NCBI GenBank assembly: GCA_964244655.1
Contig: CAXTJU010000001.1
Coordinates: forward strand, 39,841 to 103,840
Direction of reading: 5' to 3'
From: LMUY01 sp964244655
GTDB taxonomy: Bacteria > Pseudomonadota > Alphaproteobacteria > Acetobacterales > Acetobacteraceae
Length of the DNA stretch: 64,000 nucleotides
The translations under genes and the position numbers were made by a program. This document shows positions 63,463-64,000 of this stretch, one piece after another (the first letter of the stretch is position 1; the number at the start of each line of letters is the position of its first letter). The notes under the pieces were generated by a model that had not been told where the DNA came from, did no database searches, and worked only from the letters and a program-made list of their open reading frames with translations.

Positions 63463-63648
63463 ATGGCGCCCGTGCCGCACGGCCTGTCCAACGCCATGCT
63501 GCTGCCCGCCATCACCCGCTTCGGGCTGGACGCGGTCCGGCCGCGCCATGCGGCGGCGGCCCAGGCAGCCGGCTTCGGCGAGGACGGCCAGGCGCTGTGC
63601 CGCGGCCTGGACGCGCTGAACCGCGACCTGCACGCGCCGCCCCCGCCG
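63463..63648 (+). pseudogene. fragment of iron-containing alcohol dehydrogenase
   Basis: One frame reads MAPVPHGLSNAMLLPAITRF and on through LDAVRPRHAAAAQAAGF, the conserved PHGLSNA-MLLP segment of iron-containing alcohol dehydrogenases and maleylacetate reductases. It then goes through GLDALNRDLHAP before becoming Pro-rich noise. Only about 60 residues align to memory of the family, and no upstream GGGSxxD or His ligands were found in frame. It appears to be a decayed relic. The boundaries are approximate. Confidence 0.6.
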
Positions 63649-63660
63649 TACCCCCCCCCT

Positions 63661-63694
63661 CCGTCATGCCCGGACTTGATCCGGGCATCCACGC
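63661..63694 (+). repeat. palindromic-type repeat, left copy of inverted pair
   Basis: CCGTCATGCCCGGACTTGAT and the following ~14 bases form the left arm. It is itself hairpin-like (CCGGAC/CCGGGCAT), of the 'GTCATGCCCGGACTTGATCC' type dispersed in many alphaproteobacterial genomes by recollection. Confidence 0.75.
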
Positions 63695-63767
63695 GAGGGC
63701 AGCGCACGTGCTCCTGGCCGCCCTGGCGTTGGCGCCAGCAACGGCCCGCCCCGGTCGCGCCGCCGCG

Positions 63768-63801
63768 GCGTGGGTGCCCGGGTCAAGTCCGAGCATGACG
63801 G
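63768..63801 (-). repeat. palindromic-type repeat, right copy of inverted pair
   Basis: Reverse complement of the copy at 63661-63694, matching 31 of 34 positions by eye. The two are separated by 73 bp and could fold into one large stem-loop. The copies are close to the Fe-ADH relic. Confidence 0.75.
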
Positions 63802-63888
63802 TGCTTGAAGGCAGCAGCAGCGTCCTCAAGCGTTAGCCCAGCAAACAAAAGCTTGCGCCCGTCCGCACCGCGTGTTCCTATTCCGTTC

Positions 63889-64000
63889 GTGACCAGCGCA
63901 CCCCAACCCACCCCAGAGCCGGCCTTCACGCCCGGCCCCGAGCCCGCCGACGCCGCACCCCGCGACGGCCAGGCCGCCCTGGACGCGCAGCGCGCCGACG
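63889..64000 (+). CDS. start of unidentified gene, cut by right edge
   Basis: A GTG at 63889 opens an uninterrupted frame to the window end, reading VTSAPQPTPEPAFTPGPEPA and continuing through an Ala/Asp/Arg-rich stretch. A Pro/Glu-rich N terminus is all that can be seen. No ribosome site is obvious. It may be the beginning of a cytoplasmic or secreted protein. The call is tentative because only 37 codons are available. Confidence 0.45.
   Translation, partial: MTSAPQPTPEPAFTPGPEPADAAPRDGQAALDAQRAD

Noticed and set aside
63092..63888. Protein-coding frame of about 337 codons on the minus strand crossing the upstream region
   Set aside because: Starts inside the palindromic repeat and continues into the NiCoT gene in the wrong frame; composition is not protein-like.

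Overview
The window is very GC-rich, densely packed DNA from an alphaproteobacterium, most likely Rhodospirillales/Acetobacteraceae. This is inferred from four things: a circularly permuted two-piece tmRNA, a class I lysyl-tRNA synthetase, ThyX in place of ThyA, and SspB with an alphaproteobacterial-type tail. No 16S rRNA or complete marker set is present, so the genus cannot be named. Both edges cut genes.

Layout. 1-6.6 kb (minus): a sugar/polyol locus with an AraC-type regulator, periplasmic binding protein, single-domain ABC ATPase, permease, zinc dehydrogenase of the erythritol/L-threitol dehydrogenase type, and an FGGY kinase cut by the left edge. 6.8-10.1 kb: MFS transporter, acyltransferase and universal stress protein. 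10.3-13.5 kb: pdxH and divergent fabI, then an unrecognised 401-residue protein and a 53-residue ORF. 13.5-18.8 kb: thyX, the permuted ssrA (tmRNA), an LLM flavin oxidoreductase with a molybdopterin oxidoreductase, an overlapping heme-oxygenase-like/ankyrin/DUF2891 operon, and the ClpXP adaptor SspB. 18.9-31.1 kb: glgX, a MaoC dehydratase, an MprF-like protein coupled to class I lysS, a DinG-type helicase with a TerB protein, a MAPEG protein, aspS and tRNA-Val(GAC). 31.2-37.4 kb: N-formylglutamate amidohydrolase followed by a possible structured RNA, a lytic transglycosylase, and a two-gene RND efflux unit. 37.4-40.1 kb: the DNA ligase/exonuclease pair of the ligase-associated damage-response group. 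40.1-47.6 kb: BKACE (DUF849) protein, carboxymuconolactone-decarboxylase-like protein, an AT-richer alpha/beta hydrolase, an OpgH-type glucosyltransferase, histidine phosphatase, TspO, cupin, DoxX-like protein, a short LOV photoreceptor and a nitroreductase. 47.7-53.6 kb: a complete three-gene RND-MFP-OMF efflux operon. 53.6-59.6 kb: an orphan receiver protein, a Wzm/Wzt-type polysaccharide ABC exporter with a glycosyltransferase, an endonuclease III-like enzyme and a fatty-acid desaturase. 59.6-64 kb: an OprB-like porin, a NiCoT nickel/cobalt permease behind a likely RcnR/CsoR-type operator, an iron-alcohol-dehydrogenase relic, a paired inverted repeat, and the start of a gene running off the right edge.

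Most of the content is ordinary chromosomal housekeeping, transport and envelope functions. No prophage, insertion sequence, CRISPR array or integrase was seen. The parts most worth following up are the permuted tmRNA together with SspB, the short LOV protein coupled to a DoxX-like membrane protein, the MprF-like protein with a shortened synthetase domain coupled to lysS, the candidate structured RNA after the N-formylglutamate amidohydrolase gene, and the metal-type operator upstream of the NiCoT gene.
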